Shown: positions 23,070 through 34,985, numbered from the stretch's first letter. The stretch: 64,000 nucleotides of DNA from Notamacropus eugenii (GCF_028372415.1 NC_092872.1:93168575-93232574), one strand, 5' to 3'. Notes: generated by a model not told the origin, from the sequence alone. Program-made: numbers and translations.

Positions 23070-23690
23070 AATTGCAAAGCGGTCATGCTCTTCTGTGTTT
23101 CCTTCTGTCTTCTTCTATACACTTAGGGCTACTACAATGACCTTTTTTTCCTTTTTTCTCTTCCTTTTTGAGAGCATTGCTATGATTCCCCTCTCCTTTC
23201 TAAATCCATCCCTAAATTGCAAAATGAACAAAATACCTCATTCTCCCTTGTATTGAATAATAATTATAAAACAGAATAATTTCACATGTTGGATATATCC
23301 AAAAGTTTGTGTCTTCTTCTGTGCCTTGAGTACCCCACTTCTCTGTCAGACACCTGGTGGATAACCATCATTGATCTTCTAGAATATTGACTACCCATCG
23401 CACTAAATATACTGGTCTTTCAAAGTTGTTTTCTTTACATGACTATGTACAAAATACATATAAGGATTTTTTAATGGCATTAACAGCTGGGGGGGTAAGA
23501 AGGAAAATAGAAGAAAAATAATGGTGGTAGTCTACTGTCACCTTCAAATATAATTTGCTGGGAACTACTGGGCATTGCCACTTTAAATAGCACAACGGAG
23601 AAAAGAGAAAGCACCTTAGGGAAGTCCCAGGTCTCAAGGAAGTCATAATCAACACACTTCCCAAGATACTTGACACTCTTCACACTCCTC
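23070..23690. other. unassigned non-coding sequence
   Basis: No recognised repeat or gene. Confidence 0.4.
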
Positions 23691-23696
23691 ATTTTA

Positions 23697-23770
23697 CATA
23701 TACACACTTACACACACATACACACACACATGCACAGACACACAGAGACACACAGACAGATACAGACATG
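23697..23770. repeat. (CA)n / ACAG-rich microsatellite
   Basis: CA dinucleotides with CAGA and CACATG interruptions over about 75 bp. Confidence 0.85.
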
Positions 23771-23779
23771 TTTGTTGGA

Positions 23780-24580
23780 AACATTGCCTTGCTTTTGCTT
23801 CCTGAGAACTTTCTGGGCCTCTTGTCCAGGGTTGTTTCCAGGGCCTTCCCTCTTCTAGGGTAACTTCAAGGCTTATTTCTCATTGTTGATGCCTGGAGCT
23901 GGGGATGTCCAGCTTCTGCTGGGGATTTTGTTCTGCAAATTTTCTTCACCTTCTTGGAGGACCCCAGTTGAGATGAAGGTCCCCACTGATTGCCTATACC
24001 TCTGCCATCCTCTCCTCCAGACAACACTGGCCAAGGGCAAAGAAGACTGTATCTTCAGCAGCCAGCTCCAGCAGCAGCAGCGAGAGGAGGGAAAACCCAG
24101 TGAATAATTCCTAATACAAAAGTTGAAATGAGAGCAAACCTGCACATTGCATTATTTATGCTGTGTGTGCTAAGCCCACTTTTTTACTTGCAAAGGCAAA
24201 GGAAATCAATCTTTAATATATGTACAATGGAGGAGGAGAAACTAGTTTTTTCTCTTATTTCTTTTCCTCAAATTTCCTAAAATATTAGTCTTTAATCTTT
24301 TGATTAGGAAATAGAAATCTCTGCTTTTTCACCACGATCATGTAAGGATTCTGTTCATCATAAATGAAAAATGATTTTTTCAAATAGGAAACCTCATCTT
24401 CCTCCTTCTCAGAGTCAAGTTAGAAAGGGGAATCCACTTGGATCCAAAGTACAGTAAAATTGGATACCTATAATTCTCACTGGGTCCTAGGCTTTAAATG
24501 CCAATGAATCATTGCATAATGGAAACAGGGCCTGGAACTCAGACATACTCACCTTAACTGTCAGACCTAAGCACATTTAC
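23780..24580. other. unassigned non-coding sequence
   Basis: Overlapping open frames on both strands at 23873-24145 carry no recognisable motif. A short CAG-rich stretch lies near 24065. Confidence 0.4.
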
Positions 24581-24594
24581 AGAGGAGTTATAAG

Positions 24595-24780
24595 TTTATA
24601 GTACAGTGTAGTAGAAAGAACCTGGGGGTGAGTTGTGAGAAGGTCCTAATTCTTACCTTACCTCAACTAGTTTATTCTCTGACCTTGAATGAGTGATGCA
24701 TTCTCCCTGCATGTTCCACAGGGGTATTGTGAGGTGAAAAGGAGATCATGAACATAAAGGTACTTTTGGGGAATAACTGA
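24595..24780 (+). repeat. MIR fragment
   Basis: 'acagtgtagtagaaagaacc' matches the MIR head. Further MIR phrases follow, such as 'ggggtattgtgaggtgaaaa'. Diverged. Confidence 0.6.
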
Positions 24781-24837
24781 AAGACCTGAGTTTTTTGCTG
24801 GAATGAAGACTTTCTTGTGTGGTAACCCAGCTAGGTT

Positions 24838-24985
24838 TTCCTAAGCAATAGAGTAACTGTAAGTGACTTGCCTGGGGTCACATAGCTAGTACTTGTCAGA
24901 GATGAGGTTTGAACCCAGGTTTTTCCCAAATCTAAGCCTCACATTCTATCTACTATACCACAGTGCTTTTAGAGGAGATGGAGGG
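24838..24985 (-). repeat. MIR fragment
   Basis: 'taagtgacttgcctggggtc' and 'ggtttgaacccaggt' are reversed MIR, ending 'ctactataccacagtgct'. Confidence 0.75.
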
Positions 24986-25459
24986 GAAGAAACCTAAAAT
25001 CACTAGGAGCTATCCTAGCTGGGAAATAGGCCCACCAATTTATATGTCTGGTTCCCAGTTTACCTTTTCTCTCATGCCATGGATGAAACAAACTCTTATT
25101 GTTTCTGTTGTCTTTTATTTTGGTTTTAATCAATGATTGCTCAAGAAGACTTTTATCAAAGGATATTCAGAGTCCTAGGAAATGCTAATATTATCACCAG
25201 CTCAAGTAAATTGGAAAAGAAGAGAAATTGTCTCTATTATGCTTTGGTTTTGAAAAAGTAATTTTGAAAAATGGCTTCTCTAAAAATTCAAGTTGTTTCT
25301 CCTGAATCAAGAACAGATTTGCATTCAACACATCACCCTTGTTTGTATTCAGTAGAGGATGTTAGTTGGATGGCTGACTGGGGTCAGTTACAAATGCAAT
25401 GCTGCCTGGCTCCAAAAGGGTTCAGAACTGCTGGTCTGGTTTCTCTGGCAGTGTGTCCC

Positions 25460-25525
25460 TTCCGGTTCATTCATTCAACAATGCCTACCACATAGTAGGC
25501 ACTTAATAAATGTTTGTTGAATTGA
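25460..25525 (+). repeat. L2 LINE 3' tip
   Basis: 'ctaccacatagtaggcactt' then 'aataaatgtttgttgaatt' is the L2 3' terminus. Confidence 0.75.
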
Positions 25526-25529
25526 GTAA

Positions 25530-26170
25530 GTATGCATTAAATGACTATTGTTTACAAGGTAATATGTTAGGCTTCAGGAATGCAAAAATGAAAATGAAAT
25601 AGTCCTCGCCTCCCAGGACATTACATTGTATTGGGGAGAGGGGAGATAACATGTAAATACATAAGTATATACAATTTTATAATTTTTATTTGTATAATTT
25701 TATAACAAAATTATTATAAATATTCTCTATTTCAGAGGAAGGCTGCACAATTTGATGGATCAGAAAAGCCCATCATATAGGAGGTAGCAGGTGCTTGAGT
25801 AGAGATTTGAAGGGATCTGCGGATGTTAAGAAACAGATGGAAAGGAATAAAGTTATGCAGGAGCTGTGACATCTGCAGAGAGACCCTCTCTATTTATTCA
25901 GTGCTTTATAACTTCCTATCTCACATTAAGTATTCATTTACATATCCCTTTTTTGAGTGGAAAGAACATATTTGGTTCAAGTCAGGGGCCAAATCAATAA
26001 ATCTTTCTGTGTTCAACACCATATTAATCATGGGAAATGAAGGGTATTAAAGGGTGGAAGATGTTGTATTCATCTTGAAGCAACTTATGATCTAGTCAGA
26101 AAGTAAAAGAAAGAAGCCAATATAAAACAATATAAAAGCAAGTGCCAGGTTATGTGGGCCAGATTTTTAC
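25530..26170 (-). repeat. L2 LINE 3'UTR, broken into pieces
   Basis: Reversed L2 phrases occur at 25560-25650 ('cctcccaggacattacattg'), 25790 ('gcttgagtagagatttgaag') and 26080-26150. Unrelated or AT-rich sequence lies between them. Confidence 0.55.
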
Positions 26171-26371
26171 TGCTAAGTAATGCAAAGAAAAAAGAAAGAC
26201 TTTTGGAATGAGAATAGTCAGAGGTCTGATGGGTTTCGGGCCTAATTCTACACTTCTGACTCAGAGCTAATGCTATTTCATCATCACATCATGCTCTGTT
26301 TGTGTTTTCTCAACTAGAGTCACAGATCAAATTCAGTCTTGGTGAACCTCTCCTTCAAACATCTTGGCAGT

Positions 26372-26580
26372 GCAGTGGGTAGAATGGACCTGGAGTTAAG
26401 AAGTTCAAATCTGGCCTTCAATACTTATTAGCTAGGGTGACCCTGGGCAAATCACTTAACCCTTGTCTGCCTCAGTTTCCTCATCTGTAAAATAGGGGTA
26501 AATTAAATTGTATGGATCAATTGAGATAATATTTATAAAGTACTCGACACAGAGCAATAGACACTTAAGAAATGTTTTTT
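26372..26580 (+). repeat. MIR-like marsupial SINE
   Basis: 'gggtgaccctgggcaaatca', 'ctgcctcagtttcctcatct' and a 3' part ending 'agcaatagacacttaagaaa'. Confidence 0.8.
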
Positions 26581-27047
26581 TCCTTCCATAAAGGAAACTA
26601 GACCCCAAAACAAAGAAAGCACAAGAGTTATTAACTGTTTTACTTCTTTAACATTGTTCAATCTTTTTTTCCTTTCCTTAACTCTCTAGCACACAATTGG
26701 TGCTTAATACATATTTTCTGAATGAAAAAATAGATGACCCAGACTGATCATTTTTGGCTTCCATGCCTTGGACCAGTCCTAGTCACTGGTTCCAGATAGT
26801 CATGATTTTCTCCTTTGACGTTGCTCCTAACATCTGATAACTGGCTGAGGTGATCTTGATAGGGGATAGAGAGGTCAAACCAGTACATCAATCTTCCTGG
26901 TCTTTCCAGTACCCAATTCCTTACTCAAACTACACCCCAATTCTTATATTCTTTTTCCCAATTCCATTATGAATGTCATAGGAATTCTTGGTCCCTGTTT
27001 CTGCCTGAACTAGTAAAAGATTCAGTTTTATCTGATCCTCATGAATA

Positions 27048-27250
27048 GGAGTTCTTAACTCTTTTTGTGTCATGGACCCCTTTGGCAATTTGATAAAAAC
27101 TCATGGGTCTTTTCTCACAATTAATTTGCTGTCTACATTTATAATTGACTGAACTGCCAATTTCCCATTAGATATTTAGTGAAAATAAAGTAATTTTTTT
27201 CTTATCCAAATACATGGGCCCCTTGAAATCTGTCTACAGATCCTAGGAGA
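27048..27250. repeat. hAT-like MITE (GTTCTTAAC termini), reversed
   Basis: The end GAGTTCTTAACTC and 'gtcatggacccctttggcaa' are the complement of the right half of the copies at 1979 and 20384. The other end is degraded. Confidence 0.6.
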
Positions 27251-27424
27251 ATTTCCATAGTAAGTGAGGGAATCCTGCAGATCAGAATGAGGGAACTTTA
27301 CTATATCTTGGAAGTAGATTGTGTTTAAACATGAATTCCACGCATGTTCACAATCATGGTGACCCCTGATGAAGACTCTTTCTCTGAAAGGGGCATTTAG
27401 AGTAAGGCAACCATAATAAAATGG

Positions 27425-27605
27425 AAGGAGTGCTGGGTTTGGACTTAGAGGACCTGATCTCAAAGCCCAGCTCTGATACTTATCACCTAGGTGACTTTAG
27501 TTAAGTCACATAACTTTTTGGGGCTTCAGTTCCTTAATCTGTAAGTGAGGCACTAGGACCAGATGACCTCTAAAGTTCTTCCCAGCTCAGTATGTATGAC
27601 CATGT
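27425..27605 (+). repeat. MIR, nearly full length
   Basis: 'agtgctgggtttggacttag', 'ggggcttcagttccttaatc' and 'ccagatgacctctaaagttc' follow MIR order and end in 'tttctatgatctt'. Confidence 0.8.
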
Positions 27606-27689
27606 GTTTCTATGATCTTGTATGTCGTGAGAGAACAGGGAGATCCTATAACAAATATTTATTAAATACCTACTGTGTGCATTGTTGGG

Positions 27690-27920
27690 CACAGAACACT
27701 AGAACTGGAGTCAGGAAGACTCATCTTCCCGAGTTACAAATCTGACCTCACTTACTAGCTGTATGACCCTGGGCAACTCACTTAACCCTGTTTGCCTCAG
27801 TTTCCTTATCTGTAAAATGATCTGAACAAAAAAATAGCAAACTACTCCAGTACCTTTCCCAAGAAAATCCCAAATGTGGTAACAAAGAGTTGGACATAAC
27901 TGAAAAACAACTGAACAACA
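27690..27920 (+). repeat. tRNA-headed marsupial SINE with RTE-type tail
   Basis: 'agaactggagtcaggaagac', 'gtatgaccctgggcaactca', 'ctactccagtacctttccc' and the tail 'agagttggacataactgaaa' identify this family. The recalled tail consensus is GAGTCGGACACGACTGAA, shared with RTE/BovB 3' ends. Confidence 0.85.
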
Positions 27921-27994
27921 GCTTGTGCATTAGCCTGGGTAAAGGAGTTCCAGCTTCACTTGGTAGGCAACAAAGGACCATGGGGAATTTTTGA

Positions 27995-28170
27995 TTGGAG
28001 GGAAACAGGGTTTGATATACACTTAAAGAAGATTAATCAGGTTGTATGAAGGATAAATAAAAAGGGGATGCTACTATAGTAGTCCAGGTAGATGGTAATG
28101 AGGACCTGTTCTGTAGCCACGAGCAGTGGGAATAGGAAAGAGGGAACAGATACAAAAGAAAACTTGATGC
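27995..28170 (-). repeat. L2 LINE ORF2 fragment
   Basis: 'atagtagtccaggtagatgg' and 'taatgaggacctgttctgta' are the reverse of the L2 'VQALIISRLDYCNSL' coding region. Confidence 0.65.
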
Positions 28171-28544
28171 TAAGTAATCACTTATCATCTTTGAATTCTT
28201 ATACTGCTTTTTAAAATGGAGACACCAATGCTATGGGCCTTCAGCTGACAAAAACCTTTCATACAGACTGTGTCTATATTCATTTATTCAAATAAAAGCT
28301 GAAGCTACATATATTATGCTGAACTTTTGAATAAATTTTTTAAAAAATTATTTCCTTCCATAAAGGAGACTACACCAGAAAACAAAGCACAGGAGCTAAT
28401 GACTCTGCTTTCCTTCCTTTGCTCTTCTATAATATCCTTATTCTGAATATTTCTAGATAGCTGGTTGGTTTTGCATTTCATAGGCTTGGCCATCTGGATC
28501 ATAGGCTGAACTTCACTGCTTTCTCCTACTGATTTGGTATCACA

Positions 28545-28780
28545 TCTTACATGGAGGCCTCTCTTGATCCTCCTACTTGTTAGTATCCCCTGAAAATATT
28601 TTTACTCTGTGTATATATTGAATTTGTTTATATGCCTACTTGTGGCTTTCTTCAATAGAATACTCTGTAAAATTCTTAAGAGAAGAGACTGTTTGGTTGA
28701 CTCCGTGTCCTTAGCATTTAGCACAATGCCTGGTGCATGGTGGCACTTAATTAATGGTTATTGAATGAATAAATGAACAT
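28545..28780 (+). repeat. L2 LINE 3' end
   Basis: 'tttagcacaatgcctggtgc' followed by 'ttattgaatgaataaatga'. A diverged upstream part is also visible. Confidence 0.7.
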
Positions 28781-28789
28781 AGACAAAGT

Positions 28790-29425
28790 TTATACAAGAG
28801 GAGTTAGCAATGCTTTTTGTCAAATGAAGGTCCCATGGGAGAAAGACTTGAAGAATATATCTACTTTAGGCCTGACCTTACCTTTTAAAAAAGAAAAAAA
28901 ATAAATCAAATAAAACCCAAGCCTCCAAAGTGATGAATATTTCAACTGAGTATTTAATCTTTAATCATTGATAGGGGATGATTCAGTCTGTATGAGAATG
29001 TAGCTATCCAGACCAGTCTAAAGGTTGAAGAATGAGTAATACAGAAAGCTTGAGACAGATTTTTTCCCTCTGCAGAAACATCAAGGAAACAAATGAAAAA
29101 AAAATTATTGTTGGCAACTTTCCGTTGCTGAGCCACAAAAACTTCATTGCTTCTACTGTTAAAAGTTATTGGGATCTTCCTCCTTCTGAAGTTTCAAAAT
29201 GAAAAGAGAAAACTACCTACTCTTCTTTCCCTATGACAGTCAGGGTTTAAAAGAATCCAACTCATTCTGGAATAGTTTACTTGCAAGTACTGAACTCTTT
29301 AAATAAAAATAATTAAAAAAATGTGGACTAGATTTTTCCACCGCTAGAACTCTGTTATTAAAATTAGTTGATTACCTTCAGTGAATACAAAGTACATGCT
29401 CCACTTTCCTCCCGATAATGAAGGA
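28790..29425. other. unassigned non-coding sequence
   Basis: No recognised repeat or gene. Confidence 0.4.
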
Positions 29426-29429
29426 GAGG

Positions 29430-29692
29430 AAAGGAAAAAGCATTTATTAAGCACCTACTACATGCCTAACTATAGGAACTGTGCTAAGTGTTTTACAACT
29501 ATTATCTCATTTGCTCTTTACAATAACTCTGTTGAGAATTACTATTATCATTATTTTTAAAGCTGAGGAAATTGAGGCAGATAGAGATTAAGTGACTCCC
29601 CCAGAGTTTCACAGCTTGCAAGTGTGTGAAGTTGGATTTGAGCTCAGGTGTTCCTGACTCTAGTGGGCCCAGGTCTCTATCCACTAGCTACC
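29430..29692 (-). repeat. MIR-type core-SINE
   Basis: 'attatctcatttgctcttta', 'gctgaggaaattgaggcaga', 'ttgagctcaggtgttcctga' and 'ctatccactagctacc' run in reversed order. Confidence 0.8.
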
Positions 29693-29884
29693 TAAATAAG
29701 GAGAGTTTAGACATCTCAATAATATGATTTACAGGGGTAATCAAGATGGCAATTGATTCTTCCTGTAAGAAAATGGTTGACAGAGCTTGGAAGTTTTAGT
29801 TTGAGTAGGGGGCAGATTTAAAAGTAACATTCTAGTAGTCTTAAGGTATTTTAAAAGCTGTTATGGGATAGAGCAAGTTTCTCT

Positions 29885-30070
29885 TATGAGATAATATGAT
29901 ACAATGCAAAGACCATGGGACTTGGAACCAAAGACCAGACTTTAACTCTATCACTTACTACTTCTATGACCTCATACAAGACACATTCCCTTTCCAAACC
30001 TTAGTTTCATCATCTACAGATGAAAAGGGTTGGACCTCTAGTTTGAAACTGATCATCTTACTCTCTTTTG
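29885..30070 (+). repeat. MIR fragment
   Basis: 'aaagaccatgggacttggaa', 'ccttagtttcatcatctaca' and 'gggttggacctctagtttga' appear in MIR order. Confidence 0.75.
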
Positions 30071-30089
30071 ATTCAAAGAGCAGAGCAAT

Positions 30090-30290
30090 GGCCAATTGGT
30101 AGAAGCTAGCTTGAGGCAGATTTTGACCCAATATAAGGAAGAATTTTCTAATCATTTGAATGATCCCTAAATGGAATGGGCTATCTAGTGAGGTATTTAG
30201 AGGTCTTTGTCATTGGAAATGTTTAAATAGAAACTGGATGACCACTTATCAAAGATAATAAGGAGATACCTGCATTGGATGGGTTAGCAT
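30090..30290 (+). repeat. L3/CR1 LINE ORF2 C-terminal remnant
   Basis: 'aggaagaattttctaatcat', 'aaatggaatgggctatctag' and 'aactggatgaccacttatca' correspond to the CR1/L3 terminal peptide pattern RKNFLTIRAVQKWNGLP...LDDHLS. Diverged. Confidence 0.7.
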
Positions 30291-30297
30291 TTTTTGT

Positions 30298-30463
30298 TGT
30301 TTTTATGGTTGTTGTGTTCGTCCTTAGTTTTCAAAGAAGACCATACCATCTGAGAAATGATGACATGACTTGCACTTGACTTTGTTTTGAGTGAGGGAGG
30401 GCTGCGTAGGTCACCAGCCTCACTTCTCCTCCAGAGCCATCTGAATCCAGTGACCAGATATTA
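30298..30463 (-). repeat. tRNA-headed marsupial SINE, partial
   Basis: The 3' body is present ('ttcaaagaagaccataccat' to 'atctgaatccagtgaccaga'), but the tRNA-like head is missing. It stops at 'gatatt' and joins unrelated sequence. Confidence 0.85.
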
Positions 30464-32102
30464 TTTGACAGTAAACTTCAGAATCTCTTCTTATCTCTAC
30501 TAATCTGAGGGAAGAAAGACTATACCTTATGTAGAATGAAAGATCAGATAAGCTCATTTCTAAGGGAGATACTTTTTGATAGAACCTTAGAGCTTGAATA
30601 GACCTTCAGTGTAGTAGCTGCTATCTTGTGTGATTGATCCTGACTGAGGTTCCCCTATATTTGAATGGTTTGTTTCTGGCTTCTTGAAGTATTTTCTCTT
30701 TTTGACCTGGGAGCTCTGAAATTTGGCTAAACCATTTCTGGGGGTTTTCATTTTGAGATGGGTTTTGGTGATGGGTAGATTCTTTCAATTTCTATTTTAA
30801 CCTCTGGTTCTAGGATATTGGGGCAATTTTCCTTGATAATTTCTTGAAATATGATTTCTAGCCTCTTTCTTTGATCATGGCTTTCAGGTCGTTCAAAAAT
30901 TCTTAAGTAATTTCTCCTTGATCTATTTTCTAGCTCAGTTTTGTTTCTGATGAGATATTTCACATTTTCTTCTATTTTTCATTCTTTTGACTTTCTTGAT
31001 GTTTCATTAGGTCAATATGAGCAGAAACTTGCCCCTTCTAATTTTGGGGGAGTTATTTTCTTTAGTGAACTTTTGTACCTCTTTTTCCTTTTGATCAATT
31101 CTCCTTTTTAAGGAGCTGTTTTCATCAGTGTAATTTTGTGCCTCTTTTACCAATTCTTTTTAAAAAATTGTTATTTTCTTCAGTATTTTGGTGCCTCTTT
31201 TTACCAATGTGTTGTCTTCTTATACTTTTCTTGAGTCATTTATTTCTCTACCCATTTTCCCTGTACCACTCATTTAATTTTGAAAGTCACTTTTTAAATT
31301 TAATTAACTAATTTTTAGTTTTCAACATTTATTTCCACAAAGTTTTGAGTTTCAGATTTTCTCCCTGTCTCTCCCCTCCCTACCATCCCAATATGACATG
31401 CATTCTAATTATCTCTTTTCCCAGTCTGCCCTCCCTTTTATTTCCTCCATCCTTTATCCCTTTCTGTCTTATTTTCTTGTAGGGCAAGATAGGCTTCTAT
31501 ATCCCACTGCCCTATATATGTTACTTCCCAGTTGCATGTGAAAATAATTTTTTTTAACATTTGTCTTTGAAATTTTGAGTTCCAAATTCTCTTCTTTCTT
31601 CCCTCCCCACCTACCCTCATTGAGAAGGCAAGCAATTCAATATAGGTTATACATATGCAGTTATGCAAAACACTTCCCTAATAGTCATGCTGTGAAAGAC
31701 TAACTATATTTCCCTCCATCCTATCCTGTCTCCTTCACTTACTCTATTTTCAACTTTGACCCTGTCCCTTTTCAAAAGTGTTTGTTTCTGACTACTCCCT
31801 TCCCCAATCTGCACTCCCTTCTATCATACCCCCCATCCCTTTCCTCCTTATTTTCCTGTAGGGTGAGATACCCAATTGAGTGTGTATGTTATTCTCTTCT
31901 TAACCCAAATCTGATGAGAGTAAAGTTCACTCATTCCTTCTCACCTCCCCCTCCTTCCTTCCACTGTGAAATATTTTTTGCTTCTTTTATGTGAGATAAT
32001 TTACCCCATTCTATATTTATCTTTTTCCTTTTCCCAAAATATTACTCTGTCACCACTTAGTTTTACTTTTTAAATATCATCCCTTCATATTCAACTCACT
32101 CT

Positions 32103-32166
32103 GTGCCATCTACCTATCTGTCTGTCTATCTGTCTATCTAATTATGTATCTATCTACCTACCTACC
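32103..32166. repeat. (TCTG/TCTA)n microsatellite in HAL1 3'UTR
   Basis: Tetranucleotide tract ('ctatctgtctgtctatctgt' and 'ctatctacctacctacc'). The plus-strand HAL1 has a short non-repetitive segment here, so the expansion followed insertion. Confidence 0.85.
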
Positions 32167-32399
32167 ATTTTTTCCTCCAACTACCCAAATCCTAAACAAG
32201 GTCTCATGAGTTACAAATATCATCTTTCTATGCAGGAATGTAAACAGTTCAACTTTAATAAGTTCCTTATGATTTCTCTTTTCCGTTTACCTTTTAATGC
32301 TTCTCTTGACACTTGTGTCTGAAAGTCAGATTTTCTATTTAGCTCTGGTCTTTTCAACAAGAATGCTTGAAAGTCTTCTGTTTCATTGAATATCCATTT

Positions 32400-33367
32400 T
32401 TTCCCCTGAAGTTTTGTTAGGTAGATTATTCTTGGTTTTAATACTAGCTCCTTTGACCTCTAGAATATCATATTCCAAGTCCTTTGATCCTTTAATGAAG
32501 AAGCTGCTGGATCTTGTGTTATCCTGATCATATTTCTACAATATTTGAATTGTTTCTTTCTGGCCGCTTGCAATATTTTCTCCTTGACCTGGAAACTCTG
32601 AAATTTGGCTACAATATTCCTAGGAGCTTTCCTTTAAAGATCTCTTTCCAGAGGCAATCAGTGGATTTGTTCAATTTCTATTTTACCCTCTGATTCTAGA
32701 ATATCAGGCAATTTTCCTTGATAATCTCTTGAAAGATGATGTCTAGGCTCTTTTTTTGATTATGACTTTCAGGTAGCCCAATAATTTTTAAATTCTCTTT
32801 CCTGAATCTATTTTTCAGGTCAGTGCTTTTTCCAGTGAGATATTTCATATTGTCTTCTATTTTTTCATTCTTTTAGTTCTGTTTTATAATTTCTTGACTT
32901 CTCATAAAGTCATTTGCTCCAATCTATTTTTGAAGAAATTATTTTATTTTCTTCAGTGAGCTTTTGGACTTCCTTCTCCATTTGGACAATACTGCTTTTC
33001 AAGGCATTCTTCCCCTCATTACCTTTTTGCACCTCTTTTGCCATTTGGGCTAATCTATTTTTTAAAGTGTTATTTTCTTCAGTATTTTTGGGGTCTCCTT
33101 TAGCAAGCTGTTGACTCATTTTTCATGATTTTCTTGGATCAATCTCATTTCTCTTCACAATTTTTGCTCTGCTTCTCCTACTTGATTTTCAAAATCCTTT
33201 TTGAGCTCTTCCATGGCCTGTGACCAGTTCCTATTTTTCTTGGAGGTTTTTGATGTAGGAGCTTTGACTTTGTTTTCTTCCGATTGTGTTTTGATTTTCT
33301 TTGTCACCAAAGTAAGATTATACATTCTGAGGTTTTTTTTACACTGTTTGCTCATGATCCCAGCCAA
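32400..33367 (-). pseudogene. broken ORF1 of HAL1 (RNA-binding chaperone-like protein)
   Basis: ORF1 proteins of L1/HAL1 coat element RNA. A coiled coil is visible at 32910-33119 (heptad-like LKNRLAQMAKEVQKGNEGKN then LKSSIVQMEKEVQKLTEENK). Upstream frame 33155-33367 has KTSKKNRNWSQAMEELKKDF. The C-terminal part, between about 32400 and 32700, is recognisable by alignment with the plus-strand copy ('caggtcaaggagaaaatatt' in reverse). Stops and frameshifts separate the parts, so no full product is possible. Confidence 0.75.
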
Positions 33368-34904
33368 ACATTTGACTTTCTAACTCTTTGTATGGGTAGG
33401 ACTCTACTTCCAGTGGGGGTGGGAGTAGGGGTGGGTGCATTGTCCCAAGCTTCAGGGATTTTGTGTCAGCTGCTCAATCCCCCACTCTCTGTGGGCCCAG
33501 AGCTCTGGAAGCAACTGCCCTAGCTATCATAGCTGCCAGCACCAGTACTCCTTCTGCCCCAGGAACAAATCCCACAGAGTTCTCCCACTGACCTTCCATG
33601 AGGTCTTAGGAGTTTGTGAGTTGAGAAATCCAGAAACTGCCGCAGCTGCCAGCAGTTCAGTCCCCTAATGCCTGCTCTCACCCTGTCCTAGCCTGCATAG
33701 CCCACTCTGTACTGCATTCTGCTCCACTTCCAGCCCAGTGTGATAGATGCCTCCTGTCAATCCTCTAGGTTGTCTGGGGCTGGAAATTTGTCTCACTCCA
33801 TCATTTTGTGGGTTCTACTGCTCTGGAATTTGTTTAGAGTAATTTTTTACAGGTATTTGGAGTGGTTTGGGGGAAGAGCTCAAGAAGGTCCCTGCTTGCA
33901 CTCTGCCATCTTCACGCTGCTCTCAAAATCACTTTTTAAGCACTTCCAGAATTTCTTACTAAACTTGTGTCCAATTCACATTTTTCCTTGAGACTTTGCT
34001 GTTATGACATCATTGGTTTCTCCCGAGTTTGTTCCTTGATCTTCCCTGCCACCATATCAGGTTCTTTTTTTGTTATTTGCTCATTTTTCTACCTTATTTC
34101 TTGACTTAGAACTTTAGATTAATGTTGGGCTCTGTTCCCATCATGAGAGTGGGTAAGAAGAACACTGTCTTAAACTTCTGGGTTTTTTATGCAGCTCTTT
34201 TCAGAGCTAGTTATAGGGATTTGGAAGTTTTGGGTGATTCCAAGTGATGTTATTCAGGGAGAGGTGTGATCACTGCTTTCTTTGTCTGTGCTCTGGTTCC
34301 TTATTCAGGAAAGCCCTCTGATCACTTGGGACTGTAATTGACACTGCATCTCAGGACCCCTGCTTCATTGTAATTGCAAGCAATACTGTTCTTCATGGTC
34401 CTTGATTCCTTATGACCAAAAGCAATACAGCTTCTTAGGGTTCATACTCCCTCCTGACTCAAAATACTCCTCTCTGACTTTGAACTGTAATCTTGAAGTG
34501 GATGTAGGCAATGGAGTTGCCATATAGTATTTGATCCTATGTTCAGCACTAGCACAGGGGTCCCATTTAATTTCTTTCTGACCACTTGCCAGATCCTCTT
34601 ACCCTGTCTGGCTTGAGAACTTCTGAAGTATCTACTGCTGCTACTATTACCATCACTAACTCCCAACACTGGTGTTGCATTCATGTGTACTCTGCTCCAG
34701 TCTTCACCTCTATGTCACAGACCTCTCCTTCTGACTTTCCCAAGACAATTGGGTTGGAAGAATGTTTCACCCTGATCTTTTGTTGACTCTGTCACTCCAG
34801 AATTCAATTTGAGGCATTATTTTAAAATTGTTTGGAGGGAACTGTTGGGAGCTCTCAGCTGAGTATTTCCTCTACTCCTCCATTTTGGCTTTGCCTCACC
34901 CCTC

Positions 34905-34985
34905 AATTCATTTTTTTCTTTGGTGGTTGTTCTTTCTATTTACATTGTTATGGTCATTGCATATACTGTTTTCTTGACTCACACA
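34905..34985 (-). repeat. L1 LINE 3' scrap
   Basis: 'acattgttatggtcattgca' and 'tatactgttttcttgactc' resemble the L1 3' segment seen at 15990-16080. Small and uncertain. Confidence 0.4.

Larger units (their letters stand above)
31298..33924 (-). repeat. HAL1 (half-LINE) element, near full length, nested
   Basis: It is read on the minus strand. The 5' end near 33924 ('gtgaagatggcagagtgcaa') leads to a 5'UTR, a broken ORF1, a purine-rich 3'UTR and a tail ending 'ctaaaaattagttaattaaa'. No ORF2 is present. It is flanked by a 15-bp duplication, AAAGTCACTTTTTAA (31283-31297) and AAAATCACTTTTTAA (33925-33939), differing at one base. The same family lies inverted at 35824-38543. Confidence 0.8.
30615..34900 (-). 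repeat. older HAL1/L1 LINE, 5' part, split by a younger HAL1
   Basis: On the minus strand the element starts near 34900 ('ccaaaatggaggagtagagg'). It runs through a 5' region to 33940, then resumes at 31282 after the nested element. 30748-30963 encodes RPESHDQRKRLEIIFQEIIK followed by ENCPNILEPEVKIEIERIYP, the L1-type ORF1 middle region. It stops near 30615 in the ORF1 C-terminal domain, so the 3' part is absent. Many stops and frame breaks make it inactive. Confidence 0.75.
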
